Origin: Bacteroidota bacterium
Lineage (GTDB): Bacteria > Bacteroidota > Bacteroidia > B-17B0 > Aurantibacillaceae
Length of the DNA: 36,673 bases
NCBI GenBank assembly: GCA_020403265.1
Contig: JADBXZ010000137.1
Span: forward strand, 1-36,673
Direction: 5' to 3'
A model generated the notes under the pieces. It was not told the origin of the DNA and did no database searches. It was given only the letters and a program-made list of their open reading frames with translations. The position numbers were made by a program, and so were the translations under genes. Shown here piece after piece: positions 28,983-36,038 of this stretch (within the stretch, counting starts at the first letter, position 1; every line of letters begins with the position of its first letter).

Positions 28983-30757
28983 TGGCATTAGCAGACTTAA
29001 GACAAGGTTATAAAAACAGCGCATGGTTTACCAGCAATCCAACTTTGGTATTAAAACAAGGTCAGGTAGTTCATTTACTTCAAACGGGTCAATATAAGTT
29101 AGGTGACGGAACAACTCAATTAAGCGCTTTATCTTTTTTAGGCTCTACTCCTGTAACTGGTTTTGTTCCTTATATTGGAGCAACAGCCAACGTTGATTTA
29201 GGCACGCACAACATGAGCGCTCGTTCATTTAATGTTACTGGTGTTAACGGGAACGGTCATATACATTTAAAACATCAAAGTATTGATGCTGGTTCTACCG
29301 GTAGTAGTACAACTTTATTTGCGGACGTTAACGGAAACTTGGCGTATAAGAATGATGGTAATCCTTATGTAAGATTTATAAGCCACACAAATACAGCAGA
29401 CAGGAGTTATACACTACCAAATGCAAACGGCACAATTGCTTTAACATCAGACTTAGGCCTTTACTTATTAGCCTCAACAGCAGCAAGTACCTATCAACCT
29501 TTGCTTGGTTTCACGGCTGAGAATGTGGCAAACAAAGCAGTTGACTTTGTAACAGCTAACCACACTTTATATCCTAGCGTTTTAGCGGTTAAGGCTTATG
29601 TAGATAATTTGGTTGATGGCGTTGACTACAAACAAAACGTTGATACAGTAGCTACAACAAACGTTACACTTAGCGGGCTTCAAAACATAAATGGTGTTAC
29701 TGGTGTAGCTGGCTTACCAATTTTATTAATTGGTCAAAGCAATCCTACCGAAAACGGATGTTACTTAATGGATAGCGGCGCATGGGTTCGTAGAAATGAT
29801 AGTAACTCAGGCTTAGAACTTGAATACGCTGTTTACACGGTTACAAGGGGTACTTTAGCAGGGAGAGTGTACAGATGTAATACAAGCAACATTACACTTG
29901 GCACAACAGCTTTGGTTTTTCAAGAATGGAATGTAGCAAGCTATACTAATGGCGCAGGCTTAAGTTTATCAGGCAATACATTTAGCATTGCAAATGGTGG
30001 CGTAACAGCTGCTATGCTTGCAAGCACCACCGGAAGCGGTGCGGTTGTATTGGCTACGAGTCCAACTATTCAAACACTATTAAGCGTTAATGGTCAAGCG
30101 TTGGTTACGGATGGTACAGCAACAACAAGAATAGGTGCTTATGGTGCTAATCAGTCTGCTATTTGGTTTAATCAAACAACGCCAACAACAGCAAACTATG
30201 CTCTGTACGGTAGTGCTACACAAACTTTTTTTAATGCCACTTCTTTAATAGGACTAGCCATTAATGATTCAAGTACTATTACAATCAATTCAAGTGCTAT
30301 GAATGTTATTAATGGAAAAAATATAACATTTGGAACTACAACAGGTACAAGGATAGGAACTGCAACTAATCAATTATTCGGTTTCTGGAATGCAACACCA
30401 GTATCAAGACCGGCAGCCGTTACAACAGTACAAGGTTTATACGATGCTTTGTCTAGTATTGGATTGATAGCAAGTGGAACTATAAGCGCATCTTCTTTAA
30501 TAAGTGGTACAGCCAATGTTAACTTTGTAAATCAAACAGTAAAAGAAATAACTATTAATACAACTAGTGTATTGACTACAAGCCGTATTTTGATTACTTT
30601 TGCAATGGCATCAACTAAAGATATGGATGAGTTAGATTTTTACAACCCGTTTGTAACTTATGGTAAAATAGTTAACGGAACATCATTTAACGTTCGTGTT
30701 TGCCTTGATGCACCAACGACTAACAATTTTAAAATAGATTATCAAATAATAAATTAA
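28982..30757 (+). CDS. Tail fibre protein
   Basis: 591 aa. The N-terminus has the fibre motif GQYKLGDGTTQLSALSFL (about 36-53), then low-complexity beta-repeats (ANVDLGTHNMSARSFNV; TNTADRSYTLPNANGTIALTSD; VDGVDYKQNVDTVATTNVTLSG), typical of trimeric fibres. The GTH-NMSA and YTLPNANGTIALTSD motifs are frequent in receptor-binding fibres. It starts at TAATGG overlapping the previous stop. Host-receptor recognition is inferred. Confidence 0.75.
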   Translation: MALADLRQGYKNSAWFTSNPTLVLKQGQVVHLLQTGQYKLGDGTTQLSALSFLGSTPVTGFVPYIGATANVDLGTHNMSARSFNVTGVNGNGHIHLKHQSIDAGSTGSSTTLFADVNGNLAYKNDGNPYVRFISHTNTADRSYTLPNANGTIALTSDLGLYLLASTAASTYQPLLGFTAENVANKAVDFVTANHTLYPSVLAVKAYVDNLVDGVDYKQNVDTVATTNVTLSGLQNINGVTGVAGLPILLIGQSNPTENGCYLMDSGAWVRRNDSNSGLELEYAVYTVTRGTLAGRVYRCNTSNITLGTTALVFQEWNVASYTNGAGLSLSGNTFSIANGGVTAAMLASTTGSGAVVLATSPTIQTLLSVNGQALVTDGTATTRIGAYGANQSAIWFNQTTPTTANYALYGSATQTFFNATSLIGLAINDSSTITINSSAMNVINGKNITFGTTTGTRIGTATNQLFGFWNATPVSRPAAVTTVQGLYDALSSIGLIASGTISASSLISGTANVNFVNQTVKEITINTTSVLTTSRILITFAMASTKDMDELDFYNPFVTYGKIVNGTSFNVRVCLDAPTTNNFKIDYQIIN

Positions 30758-30776
30758 CAATTAAAAATAAAATAAA

Positions 30777-31541
30777 ATGGCAGAAATTAAAGACCAGTTT
30801 GGAAACTACATCCAAAATTTAAATAAAATAGGAGGCGAAACATTAGTAGATAGTAGACCGGCAACAGTTAACTTAGCTGTATTAAATGCAGAGGTGTTGG
30901 CAGATATATCGGGAGAAGACTTCGCTGCATTTGATGTAAGAGGTACCTTTGTTGCAACGCTAACACCTTCTTATTCAATAGATGGTGTTAACTTTATTGA
31001 CCTTCCTATTTTTATTAGAGCTACAGAATCATTTGCTTTAAACGCTACTGCGGTAGGGACTTACTTTTTTGAAATACCAACAGGCACAAGAAAAATAAGG
31101 GTTAGAGCCACCGCATATACTAGTGGTACTGCAATAGTTGCGCTAACCGCAAATAAAGGTTTGACTCTAGGTTATTACAAAAACATACCAACCAATCTAT
31201 GCGTTACCACCACAGGCGCAATAGGTGCAGCCGTAACCGCAACAATACCAGCAGCAACTGGACTACATCATTACATGACTCAAATAAGGATTGAGCGTTT
31301 TGCAGGAGCTTTATTAACGGCTGCCGCAGCTCCTGTAGTAGTCACAACAACTAATCTACCCGGCTCTAGGGCTTACTCTATTGATGCGAGTGCAGCAGCG
31401 CAGGGAACTTTAGTTGAAAAAATAGATATACCAGTTACGCCAATTAAATCAACAGCGGCAGGAACGGCAACAACAATAGTTGCTCCAGCTACTACAAGTG
31501 TTATTTGGAGAATCACCGTTGATTATTATTTAGGTTTGTAA
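30777..31541 (+). CDS. Putative receptor-binding / capsid decoration beta-domain protein
   Basis: 254 aa, alanine/threonine-rich with alternating strands: FAAFDVRGTFVATLTPSYSIDGVNFIDLPIF, GTYFFEIPTGTRKIRVRATAYTSGTAIV, then a second domain (HHYMTQIRIERFAGALLTAAAAPVVVTTTNLPG). Two jelly-roll-like domains are plausible. The position after the fibre gene suggests a fibre tip or decoration protein. Confidence 0.5.
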   Translation: MAEIKDQFGNYIQNLNKIGGETLVDSRPATVNLAVLNAEVLADISGEDFAAFDVRGTFVATLTPSYSIDGVNFIDLPIFIRATESFALNATAVGTYFFEIPTGTRKIRVRATAYTSGTAIVALTANKGLTLGYYKNIPTNLCVTTTGAIGAAVTATIPAATGLHHYMTQIRIERFAGALLTAAAAPVVVTTTNLPGSRAYSIDASAAAQGTLVEKIDIPVTPIKSTAAGTATTIVAPATTSVIWRITVDYYLGL

Positions 31542-31550
31542 TTAATTAAT

Positions 31551-31558
31551 TATATTTG
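31551..31558 (+). promoter_or_regulatory. Promoter -7 box before the lysis genes
   Basis: TATATTTG fits TAnnTTTG and lies 4 bases before the ATG at 31563, as at 12559, so a nearly leaderless transcript is likely. It would give the lysis cassette its own expression. Confidence 0.45.
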
Positions 31559-31562
31559 TAAA

Positions 31563-31721
31563 ATGGAAAATTTAGAAACAAAAACAATCGATGAATTAAA
31601 AGTAATTGCCTACGACCTAATAGCAGCAAGCCAACAAATCAACAATCAATTACAAGCTGTAAATAATTTGATTCAAAAAAAATTAAACGAAGTTCAACCG
31701 ATTGAAAATGGAACTAAGTAA
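31563..31721 (+). CDS. 52-aa coiled-coil protein at the start of the lysis cassette
   Basis: MENLETKTIDELKVIAYDLIAASQQINNQLQAVNNLIQKKLNEVQP... is one long amphipathic helix. It overlaps the next small membrane gene by 14 bases. The function is unknown; short coiled-coil proteins of this shape are common beside Bacteroidota phage endolysins. Confidence 0.55.
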   Translation: MENLETKTIDELKVIAYDLIAASQQINNQLQAVNNLIQKKLNEVQPIENGTK

Positions 31722-31965
31722 ATTAAAATTTACATTTGAGGACTTTGTAAAGTTAGCTGGCTTTATGACTACCTTTCTAGTAGGATACTATAATCTAGTA
31801 TCTGAAATAAGGGAGAATAAAATAGTTAACAATGCCGACAAAGTAATTATTAATTTTAGGCTCGATAAAATAGAAGCTGCAATAGGATTAAATAAATCAA
31901 ATCAAGGAGTAGCTATCTTACCAAGTCAAACGAATGCGCCTAAAAAAGAAGAAGAAAATAATTAA
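31708..31965 (+). CDS. Single-span membrane protein, holin-like or antiholin-like
   Basis: 85 aa from the ATG at 31708 (a TTG two codons earlier is also possible). One transmembrane segment covers about residues 12-30 (FVKLAGFMTTFLVGYYNLV), followed by a basic/acidic soluble tail ending PKKEEENN. It lies 2 bases before the endolysin gene, so a lysis-timing role is likely. A true holin candidate is the 32395 gene. Confidence 0.6.
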   Translation: MELSKLKFTFEDFVKLAGFMTTFLVGYYNLVSEIRENKIVNNADKVIINFRLDKIEAAIGLNKSNQGVAILPSQTNAPKKEEENN

Positions 31966-31967
31966 TT

Positions 31968-32393
31968 ATGGTAACAGCAGCAGAATGTTTAAAGAAATGG
32001 GGTGAACCAAGTGCATCAAACCCTTGCATGACTTTATGGGATGTGCCGACCAATTTAGAAATTGGAGTCATTCCTAAAAAAATTTATTGTAATAAGTTAA
32101 TGGTAGAGCCGTTAAGTAAAGCTTTTACATTACTTGTTGCAAGGGGATTAGCCGATGATATTAAAACGTGGGATGGTTGTTTTAACATTCGCAAATCAAG
32201 AGGCTTAAACAGTCTTAGCTTACATTCGTGGGGTATTGCCATTGATATTGATGCTTTTGAAAACGGCTTAGGTAAACAACCAAAATTAAACCCTTTAATT
32301 GTAGCTTGCTTTAAAGAGGTAGGTTTTGATTGGGGCGGTGACTGGGTTCGTAGATTTGACGGTATGCATTTTCAACTTTCTAAAATAAATTAA
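31968..32393 (+). CDS. Endolysin, M15-type (VanY-like) peptidase
   Basis: 141 aa, no signal peptide. SLHSWGIAIDID (84-95) gives the zinc ligands His86 and Asp93, and DGMHFQL (131-137) the third ligand His134, as in the M15 D-Ala-D-Ala carboxypeptidase/L-Ala-D-Glu endopeptidase family. It cuts peptidoglycan peptides at the end of infection. It needs a holin for export, and a two-helix holin candidate follows one base later. Confidence 0.9.
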   Translation: MVTAAECLKKWGEPSASNPCMTLWDVPTNLEIGVIPKKIYCNKLMVEPLSKAFTLLVARGLADDIKTWDGCFNIRKSRGLNSLSLHSWGIAIDIDAFENGLGKQPKLNPLIVACFKEVGFDWGGDWVRRFDGMHFQLSKIN

Positions 32394-32394
32394 T

Positions 32395-32880
32395 ATGCCA
32401 ATATTAGATAAATTAAAAAACGTTTTTACAGGTGGAGCTTCTAAGCTAGTTGATTCAGCTAGTAAATTAATTGATAACTTAACTCTTTCTAAAGAAGAGA
32501 AAGAACAATTTAAGATAGACTTTATTAAAGCTACAAATGAACATTTGCAAGTAATGGAACAAGAAGCAACTAAGCAAATGGAAATTCAACAAAAGGAAAA
32601 TGACTCAGCAAGGCAGCGTGAGGTTCAAATTGCAACAAGTGATAAAGCTCCGGTGTTAAATAAAATAATAAGTCCTTTACTTGCTTTATTAATACTTGGT
32701 TCAACTTTTTTATTTTGGTATTTCATTTTATTTAAAGACTTAAATAAAGAAAAAGAAATGCTAGTTAGTGGAATTGTAGGAAGTTTAACAACCTTATCAA
32801 TGGGTGTTGTTAGTTATTATTTTGGAAGTTCAATTGGATCACATCAAAAACAAGAAAGGTTAGATAAATTAATGAAGTAG
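32395..32880 (+). CDS. Holin of the 3TM / gene-transfer-release type
   Basis: 161 aa. The N-terminal helical domain (LDKLKNVFTGGASKLVDSASKLIDNLTLSKEEKEQFKIDF, ATKQMEIQQKENDSARQREVQIATSDKAP) is followed by two strong membrane spans, IISPLLALLILGSTFLFWYFILF (about 95-117) and a second, glycine-rich one (about 128-148). The KAP...SPLLAL... pattern with GSS-I-GS-QK at the end is typical of the 3TM holin family. It forms lesions in the inner membrane to release the M15 endolysin. It ends with TAG. Confidence 0.8.
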   Translation: MPILDKLKNVFTGGASKLVDSASKLIDNLTLSKEEKEQFKIDFIKATNEHLQVMEQEATKQMEIQQKENDSARQREVQIATSDKAPVLNKIISPLLALLILGSTFLFWYFILFKDLNKEKEMLVSGIVGSLTTLSMGVVSYYFGSSIGSHQKQERLDKLMK

Positions 32881-33159
32881 ATTAATGCTATTAAAATGCT
32901 TTTTATTTTTCTCGAACCAACCTTGTAAGCAAGTTGATTCATAACTTTGACGAGCTGGACAAATAAACTCATCATAACTTAAAATCTTTAAATTTCTCCA
33001 AAGCTAATAAAATGCTAAGTCTTTAGTTTCTTTATGAGGCTTACTCCAGCCTAAACTCCAATTTTCTTTTGTTTTATCAACAAATTCAAAGTTATACTTA
33101 AGGGCTAACATAGCACAATAGTAGTGAATGTAAACACTCATTTTTTGCTCGTCGTTCAT
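32869..33159 (-). pseudogene. ORF interrupted by an in-frame amber codon
   Basis: From an ATG at 33157-33159 (overlapping the stop of the upstream frame as TAATG) the frame reads MNDEQKMSVYIHYYCAMLALK ... KETKDLAFY for 51 codons. It meets TAG at 33004-33006, then stays open for a further 44 codons (LWRNLKILSYDEFICPARQSYE...) to a TAA at 32869. The protein-like second half argues for a recent nonsense mutation or for amber read-through. TAG is used as a normal stop elsewhere, so general recoding is unlikely. It converges with the holin gene and overlaps it by 12 bases. Confidence 0.55.
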
Positions 33160-33425
33160 TACTTACTCCTATTTATAAATGTTTGAAACTCTTTAAACTT
33201 TTCCATATCTTGCAAAAACCTAATCTCATTGTAAAACCTCCGGCAATTCCATTTATAAATTTCATCCTCTTTTAAAGCGTCAAAGTTTACAATTACTTTA
33301 ACGGTCCACCACCAGCCGTAGTGTTCAATAATCTCATTTAATCCGTTGTCAACTCCTCCGCTATCTTCTCCAGATTGTTTAGATGCAATGTTATGACGGG
33401 CTTCAAGTTCTGTGATACTGCGCAA
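33159..33425 (-). CDS. Second frame of a possible -1 frameshift pair (88 aa)
   Basis: The frame encodes RSITELEARHNIASKQSGE, then EIIEHYGWWWTVKVIVNFDALKEDEIYKWNCRRFYNEIRFLQDMEKF. It has no ATG start; only TTG at 33425, inside the T10 run, is available. The upstream frame reaches the same run as ATA TTT TTT TTT TGC, so a -1 slip would fuse the two. The W-W-W and L-x-D-x-x-x-F pattern is protein-like. Alternatively the join is an indel in a homopolymer. Confidence 0.5.
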   Translation of the reverse strand: MRSITELEARHNIASKQSGEDSGGVDNGLNEIIEHYGWWWTVKVIVNFDALKEDEIYKWNCRRFYNEIRFLQDMEKFKEFQTFINRSK

Positions 33426-33901
33426 AAAAAAAATATAGCTCCTGCAACACTTCTGTAATCCAACTCAGCAAAATGATTTTCCATTCTAGTCTGTACCTTG
33501 TAAGTTAAATCAATCTCATTACCGTCACTATCTAAGCCATCGCTAAACAAAGGCTTATAACACAATGCAGCTAGTTTAGTGATGTTTTGTTCAATTCCTC
33601 CACGTACATACGTCTTAATTGATAATAATCGATTTGTGGTAAAATATTCAACATCATTAACACGCTTGTATATTCTACCCTTAATGAATAAATACTTATT
33701 CAATCGATAAACTCTATCCTTTTCAAACAAGAATTGAATTTGCGACCTGTAATAATTCAGCTTCCAAAACTTATACGACTGAATTTTACGAATTGGCTTA
33801 TTCATTAGCAAGGCTAATATCTCACACTCTTTTTCAACCCTATCAATATTGGAGTTGATAATTTCGTTTATTTTGGGTATGTGTTTTAAAGGTACTTTCA
33901 T
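33338..33901 (-). CDS. 187-aa hypothetical protein ending at a T10 slippery run
   Basis: KFWKLNYYRSQIQFLFEKDRVYRLNKYLFIKGRIYKRVNDVEYFTTNRLLSIKTYV is basic and aromatic, with KLAALCYKPLFSDGLD later. The end ELDYRSVAGAIFFF-CAVSQN passes through ten T on the coding strand (33424-33433). If translation slips -1 there, the product gains the 33159-33425 frame (about 250 aa in total). Such two-product genes are known for tail assembly chaperones. The gene's place on the minus strand, behind an HNH gene, does not support that role directly. Confidence 0.55.
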   Translation of the reverse strand: MKVPLKHIPKINEIINSNIDRVEKECEILALLMNKPIRKIQSYKFWKLNYYRSQIQFLFEKDRVYRLNKYLFIKGRIYKRVNDVEYFTTNRLLSIKTYVRGGIEQNITKLAALCYKPLFSDGLDSDGNEIDLTYKVQTRMENHFAELDYRSVAGAIFFFCAVSQNLKPVITLHLNNLEKIAEELTTD

Positions 33902-34464
33902 TCAATTTCAAATTTACAAATTATTTTAATACCAAGTAAGTCCGATGCTTTTAAAAGTGTTTCAAAATCAATTTTACCAGCCTCTAAATCAATTATCTTT
34001 CTCCTATCAACATTTATAAGGTCGGCTAACTTGGATTGACTTAATCCGGCTTCTTTTCTAATCATTGCTACTTCTATCAACACGTCATAATACCCAAATT
34101 TTTCCAACAAACAATTTTTTGTTTTAATTTTATCCTTTAATTTTAAAATCGTTGTTTCTTTTGATGTTTTATTATACTCAAAAACAACCTTATCAACAAA
34201 CATTAATTTGTTTAATAAAACGAATTTTTCTAAAACATCATTCTTATACTTATCTTTTTTTCTTCTGTTTAACGAAGAAGAGCATAATACGTAGTTTAGT
34301 ATATTGTTTTGACCTCCATTTTTAACAGGAATAATGTGGTCTATCTCGAAATAATCGTTACTTAATTTTTCACCAGTATAAAAGCATTTGCCGTTATGTG
34401 CTTTGTAGATTGATTTTCTTAAATAAACATCAGATGTTTTTATGTTTGTTAAATCGTTTACCAT
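33898..34464 (-). CDS. HNH endonuclease fused to an XRE-type helix-turn-helix
   Basis: 188 aa. The HNH part is KAHNGKCFYTGEKLSNDYFEIDHIIPVKNGGQNNILNYVLCSSSLNRRKK (about 21-70), with D42-H43 and following Asn residues as the metal-binding core. The C-terminal IRKEAGLSQSKLADLINVDRRKIIDLEAGKIDFETLLKASDLLGI (about 134-179) is a clear XRE helix-turn-helix. The fusion may be a self-regulated nuclease or a repressor that also cuts. It overlaps the next gene by 4 bases (ATGA). Confidence 0.8.
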   Translation of the reverse strand: MVNDLTNIKTSDVYLRKSIYKAHNGKCFYTGEKLSNDYFEIDHIIPVKNGGQNNILNYVLCSSSLNRRKKDKYKNDVLEKFVLLNKLMFVDKVVFEYNKTSKETTILKLKDKIKTKNCLLEKFGYYDVLIEVAMIRKEAGLSQSKLADLINVDRRKIIDLEAGKIDFETLLKASDLLGIKIICKFEIE

Positions 34465-34472
34465 TTTTTACA

Positions 34473-34480
34473 CAAATATA
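34473..34480 (-). promoter_or_regulatory. Promoter -7 box of the HNH operon, with a nearby GTACA dyad
   Basis: TATATTTG on the minus strand lies 8 bases before the ATG at 34464. Some 40 bases upstream, ATGTACAACATTATGTAC (about 34519-34536) is a near-dyad. It resembles ATGTACACTATTATGTACAT on the minus strand within the lipoprotein signal-peptide region (about 4150-4175). The XRE domain encoded here might bind it; this is inference. Confidence 0.4.
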
Positions 34481-34660
34481 ATTATATTTATTCTAATTTA
34501 AAAATATTTTTGCCTAAAATGTACAACATTATGTACTTCTTCATTCATAACTTATTGATATTCAATTATAGCGTGTATGAGTTGTTATATGAAATGCCTT
34601 GCTGACCGTTTCCAATTGAAGTTCCGTGAAGGAAAAACAAAAAGAAAAAAGCCACCGCAC

Positions 34661-35269
34661 TCATATAATTGAAAGTTTTGTAAAGTTTTGTGTTACTCCC
34701 TTTTTCCATACGCAGTGCATATATTCAATGCTATCAGTTTGTCCGTTTGTAAATGAAATCCTTTCTCTATGTACAAAAGTTAAAATCGGCATATTGTTTT
34801 GCCAAAATTCTTTTCGCTTCTTGCTACCAAAGAAATTAAGTCTTAAAAGCATAATTACATATCCACCATCTTCTACAAATTCAAATGATTTTTTGATAAT
34901 ATCTTCTGCAATATTAAACGGTGGGTTAGTGATAACTACTTTGTATTTTTCACTCCAACTACATTGTAAAAAATCCGCCTTAATTTCGGCTTTAGAATTT
35001 TCTCTAAAATCAATTGTCTTTATATATTCTTTGTGAACACCTAAACTTTGAATTACTTTTGGATAACTCATTTCATTATTTTCATCTCCACCAGCACAAG
35101 GATCTAAATACTTATGCCACCAATGTAATTTACCATCATTTGCCGTAAATAAATCACAGCATTCACTTTCTTTAAGGGCTTCAAATAAATCTAAAATAGG
35201 TTTACTTGGCGTTACATAATAGTCAGAAATGTGACTATCTCTTGCATTACTTCTATTTGTTGAACTCAT
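34661..35269 (-). CDS. DNA adenine-type methyltransferase (cassette gene)
   Basis: 202 aa. SDYYVTPSKPILDLFEAL (15-32) is followed by motif I YLDPCAGGDENNEM (54-67) and motif IV VVITNPPFNIAEDII (111-125). NPPF with motif I first places it with small N6-adenine-type methyltransferases. GYVIMLLRLNFFGSKKRKEFWQNNMP parallels the second methyltransferase (4299-4901). The start overlaps the stop of the 75-aa gene (35266-35269, ATGA), so the two are translated together. Probably anti-restriction modification. Confidence 0.8.
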   Translation of the reverse strand: MSSTNRSNARDSHISDYYVTPSKPILDLFEALKESECCDLFTANDGKLHWWHKYLDPCAGGDENNEMSYPKVIQSLGVHKEYIKTIDFRENSKAEIKADFLQCSWSEKYKVVITNPPFNIAEDIIKKSFEFVEDGGYVIMLLRLNFFGSKKRKEFWQNNMPILTFVHRERISFTNGQTDSIEYMHCVWKKGVTQNFTKLSII

Positions 35270-35493
35270 AGCTTCTTAATTAAATTATATGTTTTTTCTT
35301 CATTTGCATAAAACATTCCTATTCTGTTTGTTCTTTGCTCTATTTTCTTTACAACCTTATCACATTGGTCTAATCTTGCTCTGTCCATTGCTTCTGAAAT
35401 AGCCATAATTAAACCATCAGCAGGAAATATCAGTTTGTCTAATTCATAACCATATTCCTCAAGTGTTAATTTTAAAATCTTTTTATTTTCCAT
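35266..35493 (-). CDS. 75-aa protein translated with the methyltransferase
   Basis: MENKKILKLTLEEYGYELDKLIFPADGLIMAISEAMDRARLDQCDKVVKKIEQRTNR... is helical. I start at 35493: a longer frame to 35607 exists, but it would read through site K and the A-rich unit end, like the frames at 5671 and 6866. Partner or function unknown; overlap with the methyltransferase suggests a helper or specificity role. Confidence 0.55.
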   Translation of the reverse strand: MENKKILKLTLEEYGYELDKLIFPADGLIMAISEAMDRARLDQCDKVVKKIEQRTNRIGMFYANEEKTYNLIKKL

Positions 35494-35566
35494 CGCTTTT
35501 TTTCTTTTTGTTTTTCTGTTTAGTGTTTCAATTGAACATCCTGCTAAATAAGTCGGCACTTCATAT

Positions 35567-35646
35567 AACACGGGTTTGGCAAAATGGCTTTCCGACACAC
35601 AAGCCAACGCACAAAAGCCACTTCGCCAAGCCCGAAACCGTTAGCG
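35567..35646 (-). repeat. attC-like site K (near-duplicate of site J)
   Basis: Borders AAC (35567-35569) and GTTAGCG (35640-35646). It has the same nested arms as site J, CGGGTTTGGC with GCCAAGCCCG and ATGGCTTT with AAAGCCACT. 75 of 77 bases match 6891-6967, although the flanking genes differ. Two nearly identical sites in different gene contexts are what a mobile site would leave. Confidence 0.65.
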
Positions 35647-35957
35647 GTCAGGCTATGACACCAACTCCGCATCAGACAGTTTTTTAAGTGAAGCCTTATA
35701 AGCATCGTCAAATACTTCTTTGCATTTATTGTAAGTAGCAAGTAGATAATTATAGGTTTCATATTTCATTTCATCTTCAATGGGCATTTCAGACCCATCG
35801 TTAATTTCATTGGTGCAAGGGTATTTTGCATCAAAGTATTCTTTGAAAACTTGCAATGTTGGCACTAATGCTTGTGCTTCGATTTTGATAATAATTGAAC
35901 TCATTTTATTGTTTTTAAATTTGGACTTCTAAAAGCGGAGAAGCCCGAACCGCTAAC
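35640..35957 (-). mobile_element. Cassette-like unit carrying the 83-aa gene
   Basis: The left end GTTAGCGGT (35640-35648) is complementary to ACCGCTAAC (35949-35957), with further partial matches (CAGG/CCCG). Site K is on its 3' side and site I on its 5' side. The unit is about 320 bp, a typical cassette size. Confidence 0.5.
35653..35904 (-). CDS. 83-aa hypothetical protein (cassette gene)
   Basis: MSSIIIKIEAQALVPTLQVFKEYFDAKYPCTNEINDGSEMPIEDEMKYETYNYLLATYNKCKEVFDDAYKASLKKLSD is acidic and helical after one initial strand. No known family. It ends with TAG close to the unit border. Confidence 0.55.
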   Translation of the reverse strand: MSSIIIKIEAQALVPTLQVFKEYFDAKYPCTNEINDGSEMPIEDEMKYETYNYLLATYNKCKEVFDDAYKASLKKLSDAELVS

Positions 35958-36038
35958 AGCACATTTGCAATACTTAAAAATCCCAACGCACTGGCAGACG
36001 CAATTTTTAAGCATCGCAAATCTGTAAAACGTTAGCAG
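35955..36038 (-). repeat. attC-like site I
   Basis: AAC at 35955-35957 and GTT at 36031-36033. Arms 35959-35982 and 36002-36025 pair at 19 of 24 positions (several remaining ones are wobbles) around a 19-nt loop. The right border CTGTAAAACGTTAGCAG matches sites A and G. This is the longest continuous stem in the set. Confidence 0.6.

Larger units (their letters stand above)
34584..35569 (-). mobile_element. Cassette-like unit with methyltransferase and long (about 75 bp) inverted ends
   Basis: The left end GTTATATGAAATGCC (34584-34598) and right end GGCACTTCATATAAC (35555-35569) are complementary at 14 of 15 positions. Further inward both ends carry (read from GTTA) TTCAATTGAA or CCAATTGAAG, then GAAAAACAAAAAGAAAAAA. 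The inverted ends thus extend to roughly 34584-34653 and 35494-35569. Site K abuts the right end. Left of 34584 only a weak CATAAC...GTT element is seen. Confidence 0.55.

Noticed and set aside
32881-32912. Terminator between the converging late and early transcripts
   Set aside because: AATGCT/AAATGCT here are direct, not inverted, repeats; I could not form a stable stem.
32869-33159. Genome-wide TAG recoding as in some crAss-like phages
   Set aside because: TAG ends several well-supported genes (terL, holin, 5744, 35653), and other genes have no internal TAG.
35544-35762. 72-aa minus ORF over site K
   Set aside because: It overlaps the site and the 83-aa gene in a different frame; the same kind of shadow as at site J.
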